A program made the translations under genes and the position numbers. From the IMG/VR virus record IMGVR_UViG_3300023222_000800, positions 1-45,861 of that record: a stretch of DNA of 45,861 nucleotides, one strand, 5' to 3'. Below the pieces are notes generated by a model that was given only the letters and a program-made list of their open reading frames with translations, ran no database searches and was not told the DNA's origin. Position 1 is the first letter of the stretch. Each line of letters opens with the position of its first letter. Of this stretch, positions 7,418 through 14,975 are shown in pieces. Source of the stretch: a virus.

Positions 7418-7571
7418 ATGCCGACATTGTGGAGTAGATGGTACCCATAACTTCTATAAGGATACTATACAAACGGTTACTTATAGATGTAGGTCGTGTG
7501 GTACTGAGCACTACAAGGATATAATTTATGTTAAGGGGTCGAACCCCAAATCAGGAGGAGAGAATTTATGA
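7386..7571 (+). CDS. 61-residue zinc-ribbon protein
   Basis: CRHCG and CRSCG spaced by about 20 residues form a rubredoxin-like zinc ribbon, followed by a basic Lys-rich tail. Its start overlaps the previous gene by about 30 bases and could be the ATG at 7386, 7395 or 7398; GGGGGA supports the later ones. The paired CxxCG motifs argue for a real product. Confidence 0.55.
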   Translation: MGDMMPWPPTKCRHCGVDGTHNFYKDTIQTVTYRCRSCGTEHYKDIIYVKGSNPKSGGENL

Positions 7572-7741
7572 CTGTATTCCTGTGGGCGATGATAGGATTT
7601 TTTTCCCTCCAATTGTTCTTGATATTGATGAGACTTGGAGGATGGAAACCACACACTTCTGGGCCTCTGAGTCGTGGGATAGACCTTCTTATATATGGAA
7701 GTTTACTAGTATGGATACTCAAGTTGTTGGAGGTTGTATAG
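7568..7741 (+). CDS. 57-residue two-span membrane protein
   Basis: Two hydrophobic helices (residues about 2-21 and 38-53) flank a short polar loop. GGAGGAGAGA lies just before the ATG, a strong site, and the stop abuts the next ATG. A competing frame at 7528-7755 has no ribosome site and a less plausible sequence. A two-span protein of this size could be holin-like, but it sits far from any visible endolysin, so the function stays open. Confidence 0.65.
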   Translation: MTVFLWAMIGFFSLQLFLILMRLGGWKPHTSGPLSRGIDLLIYGSLLVWILKLLEVV

Positions 7742-8293
7742 ATGAGCCAAGATAAAGAAACAAGCCCGTTGGTAGAAATAGACCCATCAGAGTTTCGTGT
7801 CCCATCAGAAGATGATAAGGGACATGATGCCAGACTTAGTGTAAGAGTACACAAAAATGTGCCAGTCCAAATACAAAGGATATATGACTCTAAATGGTTT
7901 CCGTATAAAACTACTCACCAGATAGTGAGACATGCCCTACGTAAACACTTTGAATGGATTGAAACCCTAGCTCCTATTACTAACTCAAACCTACACAGAA
8001 CCAATGCTATGATGGAAATAGTATATGAGGAAGAGGAGCAGGATAGATTTGTAGAAGTCATTGAGAAGATGGCTAAACAGATTGGGCAATATTTATCTAA
8101 GGGCAGGGTTGATAGGGCTAGGAGTTTAGTAAACAGGGTATTTGAACAAGTAGAACAGATGCCAGAGGGTACATGGAAGGATCAATATAGAGATGAAATC
8201 AAGGAGCGGTTTGGGTATTTGTTGAAGAAGGAAGAGGGTAAGAGTGAGGATGAGAGTGTGGCTAGTTTGTTGGATTTGGGTCAAGAGGATTAG
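7742..8293 (+). CDS. Hypothetical protein, possible ribbon-helix-helix fold
   Basis: The 183-residue protein has a segment from about residue 30 (DARLSVRVHKNVPVQIQRIY..) through HQIVRHALRKHFEWIE, which looks like a strand followed by two helices as in ribbon-helix-helix DNA-binding proteins. The rest is charged and helical. GGAGG lies 8 bases before the ATG. It is upstream of the helicase gene in the same run. A regulatory or DNA-binding role is inference only. Confidence 0.55.
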   Translation: MSQDKETSPLVEIDPSEFRVPSEDDKGHDARLSVRVHKNVPVQIQRIYDSKWFPYKTTHQIVRHALRKHFEWIETLAPITNSNLHRTNAMMEIVYEEEEQDRFVEVIEKMAKQIGQYLSKGRVDRARSLVNRVFEQVEQMPEGTWKDQYRDEIKERFGYLLKKEEGKSEDESVASLLDLGQED

Positions 8294-8296
8294 AGG

Positions 8297-8497
8297 ATGT
8301 TTAATCCAATCCCACTCCACCAGGCCAAGATAGGTGATTACATCCTGATACCCGATGGATCAGTTTGGATACTGGATTGCGAAGAGTCGATTGCCAATAT
8401 ACCACAGGTTGCGTTCTTCTATCAGTCTATGGGAAATAGTGAGCCTATGGTGTTTGAGAGTTTAGAGGAAGCTAGATTTTGGATGTATAGGAATTAA
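8297..8497 (+). CDS. Hypothetical 66-residue protein
   Basis: It reads as a small beta-rich domain: AKIGDYILIPDGSVWILDCEE, then FFYQSMGNSEPMVFESLEEA. I recognise no family. GAGG overlaps the start region and the gene ends 3 bases before the helicase start, so it belongs to that operon. Confidence 0.55.
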   Translation: MFNPIPLHQAKIGDYILIPDGSVWILDCEESIANIPQVAFFYQSMGNSEPMVFESLEEARFWMYRN

Positions 8498-8500
8498 CCC

Positions 8501-10099
8501 ATGCCGCTACCAACCCCTAACATAATTCTCAATCATCCTAAGTTCGACCACTGGTATCCTGGTCAAGAAGAAGCCCTTGTATCAATCCTACAGTGGTTAA
8601 ACGGCCCCAAGAGATTCCTATGCGCCTCTATGCCTACTGGTAGTGGTAAGTCTTTGTTGGCTGTTCTATCCTCTGTGTTGGGGAGTAGAAGGGCTGCTGT
8701 ACTGACAGTTACCAAAGGACTACAGGGGCAACTTACACAGGACTTTGAACAGATCGGTATGGTGGATATTAGGGGGCAGAATTCATACCTGTGCAATCTG
8801 ATTCAGGATGGAGAGACTGCTGTAGATGATGGGCCGTGTCATGCTGGTATTGTGTGTTCTCTTAAGACTAGTGGTTGTTCCTACTATGATAAGCTCTCTA
8901 CTGCAAAGGCTTCCAATCTCCTAGTCACCAATTACTCCTACTATCTAGCCCAAACCATATATGGAAAAGATGGACTACAGGAGGGTCAGAATACCAATCC
9001 TCTACAGCTTCTAGTATGTGATGAAGCCCACCTAGCGTTCCAAGCTCTTGAATCCTTTATGGCGGTTTATTTGAGCAATGGTGAAGTAGAAGCACTAGGC
9101 ACCCACTTCCCTTACTCAGATGATTGGGAGACATGGCAAGACTGGGCAGCTAAGACAGCCATCAAAGCAGAAATAGAACACGAAAAGATAAAGAGAGAAA
9201 TCAAGAACCTATTGGAGACCGGAAGTAAGATAACTGGTGTCATGTTGCGGAAAAATAAACACTATGCTAATCTTGTGATAAGGCTTAAATCCTTGTCTGA
9301 CGCTAGTGGTAGATGGATATGGGACAAGAAGAAAGGTGGTGTGTCTTTTGCTCCTGTGTGGCCTGGTGAATCAAGCCGATTGCTGTTTCAAAATACCCCC
9401 AAGATCCTAGTCATGTCAGCAACTCTATCAGCCAAAACAGCAGACTCTCTAAACATACCCCAAGACCAGCGGGAATGGTTAGAAGTCCCATCTTACTTCC
9501 CTAAAGAAAACAGCCCAATTGTCCATGTTAAAACAGCCCGTATGAACCACCGTATAACACCAGCAGATTTGGACCTGTGGGTAACCCGAATAGACCAAAT
9601 TATCAATAAGCGCAAAGACAGAAAGGGCATAGTGTTCACAGTGTCTTATGACCGTCGTAACTACTTGATGTCTAAATCCAGCCATGTTAATATAATGCAA
9701 ACACATGGAAAGGATGATGTATATGCGGTTGTTGAGAAGTTTAAGCGGTCAAGTGCTCCTGCTGTATTGGTGAGTCCTACTGTTACAAGTGGTTGGGACT
9801 TTGCTGGGGATACGTGTCAATACGGCATAGTGGGCAAGATACCCTACCCAGATACCAGAGACCCAGTTGTAAAGGCCAGATGCGAAGATGACAGCGATTG
9901 GGGGGCATATCTAGCGATGCAGACGTTAGTACAGGAGTGCGGCAGGGGCACAAGGAGTGCGGTGGATAAGTGCGAGTATTTGATTTGTGACGATAATTGG
10001 AGTTGGTTTTGGGGGAAGTATAAGCACTTCAGTCCCAAGTGGTTTCAAGATCGGGTTAAGAGTGGGATGGTGGAGATAGTGCCGGAGCCGATGGTATGA
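8501..10099 (+). CDS. DinG/XPD-like superfamily 2 DNA helicase with iron-sulfur cysteines
   Basis: Walker A is MPTGSGKS (residues 44-51) and the DEAH box is residues 174-177. Between them four cysteines (98, 113, 119, 126) follow the spacing of the iron-sulfur cluster domain of XPD and DinG. VLVMSAT appears mid-protein and QECGRGTRS near residue 480 is motif VI. At 532 residues it is shorter than DinG but typical of phage versions. It should unwind DNA 5' to 3' during phage replication or repair. It is followed by an ATGA-overlapping small frame. Confidence 0.88.
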   Translation: MPLPTPNIILNHPKFDHWYPGQEEALVSILQWLNGPKRFLCASMPTGSGKSLLAVLSSVLGSRRAAVLTVTKGLQGQLTQDFEQIGMVDIRGQNSYLCNLIQDGETAVDDGPCHAGIVCSLKTSGCSYYDKLSTAKASNLLVTNYSYYLAQTIYGKDGLQEGQNTNPLQLLVCDEAHLAFQALESFMAVYLSNGEVEALGTHFPYSDDWETWQDWAAKTAIKAEIEHEKIKREIKNLLETGSKITGVMLRKNKHYANLVIRLKSLSDASGRWIWDKKKGGVSFAPVWPGESSRLLFQNTPKILVMSATLSAKTADSLNIPQDQREWLEVPSYFPKENSPIVHVKTARMNHRITPADLDLWVTRIDQIINKRKDRKGIVFTVSYDRRNYLMSKSSHVNIMQTHGKDDVYAVVEKFKRSSAPAVLVSPTVTSGWDFAGDTCQYGIVGKIPYPDTRDPVVKARCEDDSDWGAYLAMQTLVQECGRGTRSAVDKCEYLICDDNWSWFWGKYKHFSPKWFQDRVKSGMVEIVPEPMV

Positions 10100-10236
10100 T
10101 TAATAAGTCTGGTAAAATTTGGTTTTATAACGAATCTTTTTATTGGCTTCCATTATCTCTGTGGATAGAACTATTTGAATCAGAAGAGATAATACCGCTA
10201 GAAGATACTGAGTATTATAAATACATCCAAAACTAG
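10096..10236 (+). CDS. 46-residue hypothetical protein in frame with the next gene
   Basis: The sequence is aromatic and acidic (KIWFYNESFYWLPLSLWIELF..). It starts with an ATGA overlap on the helicase. Its TAG at 10234-10236 is in the same frame as the phosphoesterase that follows, with no other stop between. The two could be joined by readthrough, but a strong GGGAGG right after the TAG favours a new start instead. Confidence 0.5.
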   Translation: MINKSGKIWFYNESFYWLPLSLWIELFESEEIIPLEDTEYYKYIQN

Positions 10237-10248
10237 GGAGGTACCACC

Positions 10249-11136
10249 ATCGAAATACCAGATATAAAATCAACCCCAAATCTACGCCTGGACTGGAGAC
10301 CCTGTATCATAGTACCAGTCAGCGATAGTCAAGTAGGTAGTACTGCCTGTTCATCCAAACGATTTAGGAGATGGGTAGTTCGCTTGCTCGACATTGCGGA
10401 TGTAATGGGATACCAGATCCGCTTCATAGGACTTGGTGACTATACAGATAGCCTCAGACCTTCTATAAGGCGTAAGCTTCTGATTTCTGGTCTAGATGAG
10501 GATGAGCATTTCGTAACTGCAATCCACAAAGAAGTACAGAAGCATATTGATGAGTTCTGTAAGCTAGTAGAAGGTACAGAGGGATTGTGGATTGGTATGC
10601 TGGAGGGTCATCACTTCTTTGATTTTGGTGATGGTAGAACAAGCGATACAGTAATAGCAGATAGACTTGGTGCTACCTTCTTAGGCGATTGTACCAGAGT
10701 ACATCTAACTTTTGAGCGACCAATACCCAACGGAAAACCATCCTCGGCTGACTTTCAAATATGGGCACATCATGGAGAAGGAGGTGGAGCATTACCAGGC
10801 GCACCACTTAACAAACTCAATCCGATAAAGGGGGCCTTTGAAGCAGACGCATTCCTGATGGCACACCAGCATAAATCCGTAACAGCCAAGGTTCCTTATT
10901 GCTATGATAGGCGGGTTAAAGATGGGTATGTGATGGAGCACAAGGATATTAGCTTGACCTGTACTGGTGGATGGTTGCAGGGATATGGGCAGAATAGCAG
11001 AAGTGGCGGTAGGGCTGGTGGATATTATCCTGAACAGAAGATGTTGACGCCATTGAGTCTGGGGGGTACAAGGTTGGAGTTGTTTCCAATGAGAGAGAAT
11101 GGGAGGAACCTTATATTCCACGAGGTGGTGGTTTAA
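10249..11136 (+). CDS. Divergent calcineurin-like metallophosphoesterase, apparent AUC start
   Basis: Read from ATC at 10249 the protein is 295 residues. It shows the order of motifs of this superfamily: VPVSDSQVGS (DxH replaced by DxQ), GLGDYTD, LEGHH where GNH is usual, WAHHGEGGG and MAHQHK. Several metal ligands are therefore substituted, though the layout is kept. The first ATG, GTG or TTG in frame is the TTG at 10384, after the first motif, so a conventional start would delete part of the active site. GGGAGG lies 7 bases before the ATC. Family members include SbcD-like nucleases and phosphatases; a role in DNA end processing fits the neighbours but is not shown. Confidence 0.7.
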   Translation: MEIPDIKSTPNLRLDWRPCIIVPVSDSQVGSTACSSKRFRRWVVRLLDIADVMGYQIRFIGLGDYTDSLRPSIRRKLLISGLDEDEHFVTAIHKEVQKHIDEFCKLVEGTEGLWIGMLEGHHFFDFGDGRTSDTVIADRLGATFLGDCTRVHLTFERPIPNGKPSSADFQIWAHHGEGGGALPGAPLNKLNPIKGAFEADAFLMAHQHKSVTAKVPYCYDRRVKDGYVMEHKDISLTCTGGWLQGYGQNSRSGGRAGGYYPEQKMLTPLSLGGTRLELFPMRENGRNLIFHEVVV

Positions 11137-11175
11137 GGAGGTGAAATAGCCAATATCACAATTTAACCCAACATC

Positions 11176-11204
11176 TTGACACTAACAAATCCACAAGGTA
11201 ATCT
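11176..11204 (+). promoter_or_regulatory. Possible promoter before the SSB-like gene
   Basis: TTGACA (11176-11181) with a 17-base spacer and TAATCT (11199-11204), a weak -10. It lies in the 107-base gap before the gene at 11244. The gene itself has TGGAGG 7 bases before its ATG. Confidence 0.4.
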
Positions 11205-11243
11205 TAAATTCAAGGAACCAAAACAAATAACTGGAGGATATTA

Positions 11244-12041
11244 ATGGTAGATCAAACCCAACAAGTTGGAGCAAGTTTTAACCCAGAGGATTTTGGACAG
11301 GGTGGATTGTTTGATGCACTTTTGACCATTAAATCAGGGCTGTTTCAACACAATACGTTTACTCCAACAGAAGGGCCTAATGCCGGACAAGAGGTTAAGA
11401 ATCTAGAAGCCAAGATAACCTATACCAAAGAAGACGGGAATGATGCGGAGTGGACGTATAGTGTTGGACCTGCTGATAGTTGGAATCCTAGTAAAGACGG
11501 TCTAAGTGCTGTACCTATCAAAGATGGTGGTAAGATTTCACAGTCTAGTGCGTTTGGTACGTTTCTGTTTGAATTGCTAAATGCCGGATTCCCTGGCAAT
11601 CGGATGTCATCTGGTAGGTTGGATGCTTTGTTCGGTACTCAGTTTCAATCTCAGGGTGTTGTTAGGAAGGGTGCTGAGGCTGGAAGTAAACAGGTGTTGT
11701 CAGCTAAATTGGTAGTAGGGGTTCCTGGTGAGGTTGCTGGTGGAAATACTGCAAGTGTAGCAACTCCTCCTGTACCGCCTACACCGTCTGCTCCTGCTGT
11801 TTCTACCCCTCCACCCACTGCTAGTAATGGTGCTGTGGATGTTGGACAGTTGGCTATGACTTCAGCATTGAATCTCAAGAGGGATACCTTTACGCTTCAA
11901 GATGTCATGGCTCAGGTTATGCAGGATTTGGCTAGTGATCCTAGTAGGGACGCTGCTGCTGGTCATGTGTTTACTCCTGAGTTTACAGGGCTGTTGCAAG
12001 GTGCTGGATATACTGTTAGCCAGTACAATGTAAGTAAGTAA
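11244..12041 (+). CDS. Probable single-stranded DNA-binding protein of the recombination module
   Basis: Residues 1-150 look like a compact beta-rich domain (LEAKITYTKEDGNDAEWTYSVG, then FGTFLFELLNAGFPGNRM..LDALFGTQF). A Pro/Ala/Thr linker follows at about 172-192, and the last 60 residues are helical. Proteins with this layout stand next to Cas4-like and Sak4-like genes in other phages and are usually called hypothetical or SSB-like. The position directly before those two genes here agrees. No OB-fold signature can be proved by eye, so the assignment is mainly by context. It starts at an ATG with a good GGAGG. Confidence 0.55.
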   Translation: MVDQTQQVGASFNPEDFGQGGLFDALLTIKSGLFQHNTFTPTEGPNAGQEVKNLEAKITYTKEDGNDAEWTYSVGPADSWNPSKDGLSAVPIKDGGKISQSSAFGTFLFELLNAGFPGNRMSSGRLDALFGTQFQSQGVVRKGAEAGSKQVLSAKLVVGVPGEVAGGNTASVATPPVPPTPSAPAVSTPPPTASNGAVDVGQLAMTSALNLKRDTFTLQDVMAQVMQDLASDPSRDAAAGHVFTPEFTGLLQGAGYTVSQYNVSK

Positions 12042-12107
12042 ATCCTTTTCTTTGAGGGGGAGAGGTGAGAGGGAGAGGTTGGGTGTAGGGACATCGCTTA
12101 AAGGAAT

Positions 12108-12136
12108 GGGGGCGGCGATTCAATTAAATAGCCCCC
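12108..12136 (+). terminator. GC hairpin between SSB-like and nuclease genes
   Basis: GGGGGC and GCCCCC enclose a 17-base AT-rich loop, followed by AAGTTATTT. The tail is not a clean T run, so it may only slow or partly terminate transcription. The rest of the 117-base gap is G-rich with no gene. Confidence 0.4.
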
Positions 12137-12158
12137 AAGTTATTTAGATAGGATAGTA

Positions 12159-12818
12159 ATGCCAAACTTAGTAACCGTCCCCCATCAACTCAGCGACATC
12201 ATAGATTGTTTCGATCCACCACAGAACCGTAAACCTGGTTGGCATGTAACAGATCTGTACTATGCTGCTGAGGCTATCTCTAAAGGTAAGTTGGATGGGT
12301 TTGTCCATGAGAAGTTAAACGTGCCTTGGGTAGACGATAGCGGTATGCCATCATGGGGTAGGATGTGGGAAGGTGCGGTTAGAGATTGGGTTGACAAGAA
12401 AACACTGGATATGGGATTACTCTTTCTACCACCAGAACCCAATAGTCCTGGAATGGTAGTGGATGGTATCATCGCCAATTTAGACGGGCAGATAATATGT
12501 GGTGACCCATTAACTTACGATGATGAACACAATGTAGCAGTGGTTGAAATGAAAGCCACTACTGGATCTAACAGCCCATTTGACCACCTCAACTGGATAG
12601 CTCAAACCAAAGCCTACTGTCATATGATAGGGGTTAATCAGGTATGGTTCATAGTACTCCACATGCCACGTAGAGGTGCCCCAACAGCCAAAGTATACCA
12701 GCACATCGTTACCTTTGAGGACTGGGAGATAACTGAGAATTGGCAGATGTTGATTAGTACTAAGGAGTATTTGGAGAGTAAGGGGATTAAACTATGGCTG
12801 GACACGCAGACACAATAG
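12159..12818 (+). CDS. PD-(D/E)XK nuclease, Cas4/RecB-like
   Basis: The 219-residue protein has the motif series of the RecB/Cas4 nucleases: GRMWEGAVRDW with E71, GDP with D116, VEMKATTG with E130 and K132, and QTKAY with Q149 and Y153. These form the metal-binding catalytic core. I see no iron-sulfur Cys quartet. It would be a DNA exonuclease making single-stranded DNA for annealing or replication. The SSB-like gene is upstream and the Sak4-like ATPase downstream, so the three look like a recombination unit. Confidence 0.85.
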   Translation: MPNLVTVPHQLSDIIDCFDPPQNRKPGWHVTDLYYAAEAISKGKLDGFVHEKLNVPWVDDSGMPSWGRMWEGAVRDWVDKKTLDMGLLFLPPEPNSPGMVVDGIIANLDGQIICGDPLTYDDEHNVAVVEMKATTGSNSPFDHLNWIAQTKAYCHMIGVNQVWFIVLHMPRRGAPTAKVYQHIVTFEDWEITENWQMLISTKEYLESKGIKLWLDTQTQ

Positions 12819-12991
12819 GTAAAGCAGCTTCACTAGATAAGGTAGAGCAAATTCTAAAGGATAATCACGGCAATATCCATTTTGCCTACATGACCAATTC
12901 TCCTGTTCTAACTGTACTAGAACCTATTATCTTTGAGGTGACTGGTTCTAGTGTAGAGGAATGGTTGAATACAATGGGGGACGAGAACTAA
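12794..12991 (+). CDS. Hypothetical 65-residue protein
   Basis: It overlaps the nuclease gene by 25 bases and the next start by one (TAATG). The sequence, with KVEQILKDNHGNIHFAYMT and a C-terminal acidic helix, matches nothing I know. The tight overlaps are the only support beyond an intact frame. Confidence 0.5.
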   Translation: MAGHADTIGKAASLDKVEQILKDNHGNIHFAYMTNSPVLTVLEPIIFEVTGSSVEEWLNTMGDEN

Positions 12992-13734
12992 TGGTTAACC
13001 AGCAGATAATAGACCAACTCAAAGCAGCAGGATTCCAAGACACCCTACCCCAACCTCCCCAACGTGCCATAGTAGACATGGCTGCAGAAGAGAAATCAGG
13101 TAAATCTCACTTTGCTCTAACTGGACCTGCACCCATCATCTACCATTCAATTGATGTAGGTACAGAAGGTGTAGTGGAGAAGTTCCAATCCACCAAAGAG
13201 ATACTAGTCAAGGAAATACTCTATCAACAGGGAGAACCTCAAAGCGTATACCAAGATATGTGGAACACCTTTAAGGATGATTGGGCATTGGGTCTAACTG
13301 CTGGTTATGGTACGGTGGTGTGTGATACATGGACAGAGATATACGAACTGGCTAGGTTAGCTAGGTTCGGTAAGTTGGAACAAGTACAAGCCCACCACTA
13401 CGGGCCGGTTTATGCTGAGTTGAAGAAACTGATACGCGACATATACGATACCAAGATGTCAGCGGTACTATTGTCTAAGATGGGTAGGGAGTATGGTACT
13501 ACTAATATGGAGGTCAAAGGGTATAAGGATACGTGTTTCCTTGTACAGATGAACCTCAGAGCATACAGGACGTTGGGTAGTGATGGTAAGCCAGTGTATA
13601 GTTTGACTGTGAAAGATACTAGATTGAATGCCAAGAACCTAACCAATCTTACCCTTAGTAGTGTGAATGAAGACGGTGTGGATAGGTTTGATTTCAGTCA
13701 GCTTATTTGGTTGGCTCATAATTGGGAGGTATAA
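12991..13734 (+). CDS. Sak4-like RecA-fold ATPase (AAA family, annealing/recombinase)
   Basis: Read from ATG 12991 the protein is 247 residues. A Walker A-like AAEEKSGKSH (about residues 31-40) and Walker B-like VVCDTWTEIYEL (about 109-120) match the pattern of phage Sak4 ATPases, with the D followed by T/S and W. KMSAVLLSKMGREY follows, as in that family. The frame can be read from 12961, but the shorter start overlaps the previous stop and keeps the whole fold. It likely promotes single-strand annealing with the SSB-like protein. The Walker A is not the standard GxxxxGK[ST], which lowers certainty slightly. Confidence 0.8.
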   Translation: MVNQQIIDQLKAAGFQDTLPQPPQRAIVDMAAEEKSGKSHFALTGPAPIIYHSIDVGTEGVVEKFQSTKEILVKEILYQQGEPQSVYQDMWNTFKDDWALGLTAGYGTVVCDTWTEIYELARLARFGKLEQVQAHHYGPVYAELKKLIRDIYDTKMSAVLLSKMGREYGTTNMEVKGYKDTCFLVQMNLRAYRTLGSDGKPVYSLTVKDTRLNAKNLTNLTLSSVNEDGVDRFDFSQLIWLAHNWEV

Positions 13735-13736
13735 AA

Positions 13737-13898
13737 ATGAATAAGCACGACGCATTGGTTTTTATTTCTGTGGTGGTATCTGTTGCATTAGTGGTAGTGA
13801 GTATAATAGGTGCTGTAGCTGCTGACTCAATAGCTAAGAGCGTCTATGATCAACATAATACTACCGATAGAACCATAATAGAGACTCGTGGAAAATGA
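13737..13898 (+). CDS. 53-residue single-span membrane protein
   Basis: A long hydrophobic segment (about residues 6-29, VFISVVVSVALVVVSIIGAV) is followed by a polar tail. GGAGG lies just before, the start is 2 bases after the preceding stop and the end overlaps the XPF-like start as ATGA. The frame fills the gap exactly. The function is unknown. Confidence 0.65.
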   Translation: MNKHDALVFISVVVSVALVVVSIIGAVAADSIAKSVYDQHNTTDRTIIETRGK

Positions 13899-14668
13899 CC
13901 CTCTCACCAATCTATGTCACCAACGAACCCAACGACAAAGATCTAGCCAAGCAACTAGGAAAGCTATGTGAACCCTACGAACTCAAGTGTGGTGATGTTA
14001 ATTTCCTAGCCAACTGGACAGATGATGAGCAGGTCTGGGTATGGGGGGAGCGTAAGAAGCTAGGGGATCTAGTAACATGTGCTACTGATTCAGGACGCCT
14101 ACTAAGACAAGTACAGGAAGCACATCAAGCAGGTTTCAAGTTCTTATTCCTCATCATTGAAGCCATCTATAGACGTGATCCAACTAGTGGCCTCCTTCAG
14201 ACTAGAAACGGTAAGGACTGGCAAGACTACCACATCAACCCAAAGGACAAGAAGAGTAAGACCATCCCTTACAGTCGCATAAGTGGTTACCTTAACCAAC
14301 TCAGGTATTATCTAGGTGTCCACATCTACCATACCGCTTCAGTTAGAGAAACAGCCTTGACCATAATGGACATCTATGGTATGTTTCAAACTCCACCAGA
14401 AGATCACAACAGCCTTAAACAGTTTGCTACTACACCTGAACCTGTAGCATCGTTTCTACAGAAGCCCAGTTTGATACGTAGGATGGTTAAGGAATTGCCA
14501 GGTATAGGGTGGGATAGGAGTAAGGATATAGAAGCTGAGTTAGGTAGTGCTAAGAGGTTGTGTGAGGTGTTGTCGGGAGGTGATAGGGAAGCGTTGTTGG
14601 GTATTGAAGGGATAGGTAAAAAGACAGTTGACAATATTCAGGTGGCGTTGGAAGAGGATGAGAGGTAA
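13895..14668 (+). CDS. ERCC4/XPF-like nuclease with C-terminal HhH
   Basis: GERKKLGDL at residues 51-59 is the ERKxxxD catalytic motif of the XPF/Mus81 nucleases, with upstream DVNF fitting the metal-binding acidic position. Residues from about 194 (LIRRMVKELPGIGWDRSK..) to the end hold tandem helix-hairpin-helix elements, ending in LLGIEGIGKKTVDNIQ. The enzyme would cut branched or flap DNA. Phage versions of 250 residues are known as resolvase-type nucleases. It lies between recombination and polymerase genes, so processing of recombination or replication intermediates is the likely job. Confidence 0.88.
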   Translation: MTLSPIYVTNEPNDKDLAKQLGKLCEPYELKCGDVNFLANWTDDEQVWVWGERKKLGDLVTCATDSGRLLRQVQEAHQAGFKFLFLIIEAIYRRDPTSGLLQTRNGKDWQDYHINPKDKKSKTIPYSRISGYLNQLRYYLGVHIYHTASVRETALTIMDIYGMFQTPPEDHNSLKQFATTPEPVASFLQKPSLIRRMVKELPGIGWDRSKDIEAELGSAKRLCEVLSGGDREALLGIEGIGKKTVDNIQVALEEDER

Positions 14669-14973
14669 TGCCAGATAAAAAACTCTACCAAATGGGTAGC
14701 CGTCCAACTGGTGGTCAAGTATTTTCCATGATGAAGTACATGATGCTATACCATCCAGATCAAATGGTGGGACTTTACCACGTCTATGATGATGATATTA
14801 ATGTGCTAGAAGGTTGGCTTACTGGATTTGCTTATGCCTTTGCCTTGGTGGAAGATTGTGGAATGCCTGTTGATATAGATGATGCATTACATAACTGGGA
14901 CTGGGAGGAGGAGGGAGAGTCGTTTGACATGGAAGCAGCGGTTAAGAGTTGGATTGCTGAGAATAAGGGTTAG
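14668..14973 (+). CDS. Hypothetical 101-residue acidic protein
   Basis: No known motif. The sequence has Met-rich helices (SMMKYMMLYHPDQM) and a very acidic end (DWEEEGESFDMEAA). It overlaps the previous stop by one base (TAATG) and stops 2 bases before the UDG fusion, so it is part of the operon. Confidence 0.6.
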   Translation: MPDKKLYQMGSRPTGGQVFSMMKYMMLYHPDQMVGLYHVYDDDINVLEGWLTGFAYAFALVEDCGMPVDIDDALHNWDWEEEGESFDMEAAVKSWIAENKG

Positions 14974-14975
14974 GA

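Noticed and set aside
7568-7741. Holin assignment for small membrane proteins (also 13737-13898 and 39697-39858)
   Set aside because: Topology alone is not enough and no endolysin or spanin gene is visible beside any of them.
7528-7755. 75-codon plus-strand frame
   Set aside because: The frame at 7568-7741 in another phase has a strong ribosome site, abuts the next start and encodes a plausible two-span membrane protein.
10234-10236. Genome-wide recoding of TAG
   Set aside because: TAG ends many ordinary genes here, each followed by a fresh ribosome site, so it is a normal stop codon; local readthrough at this site remains possible.
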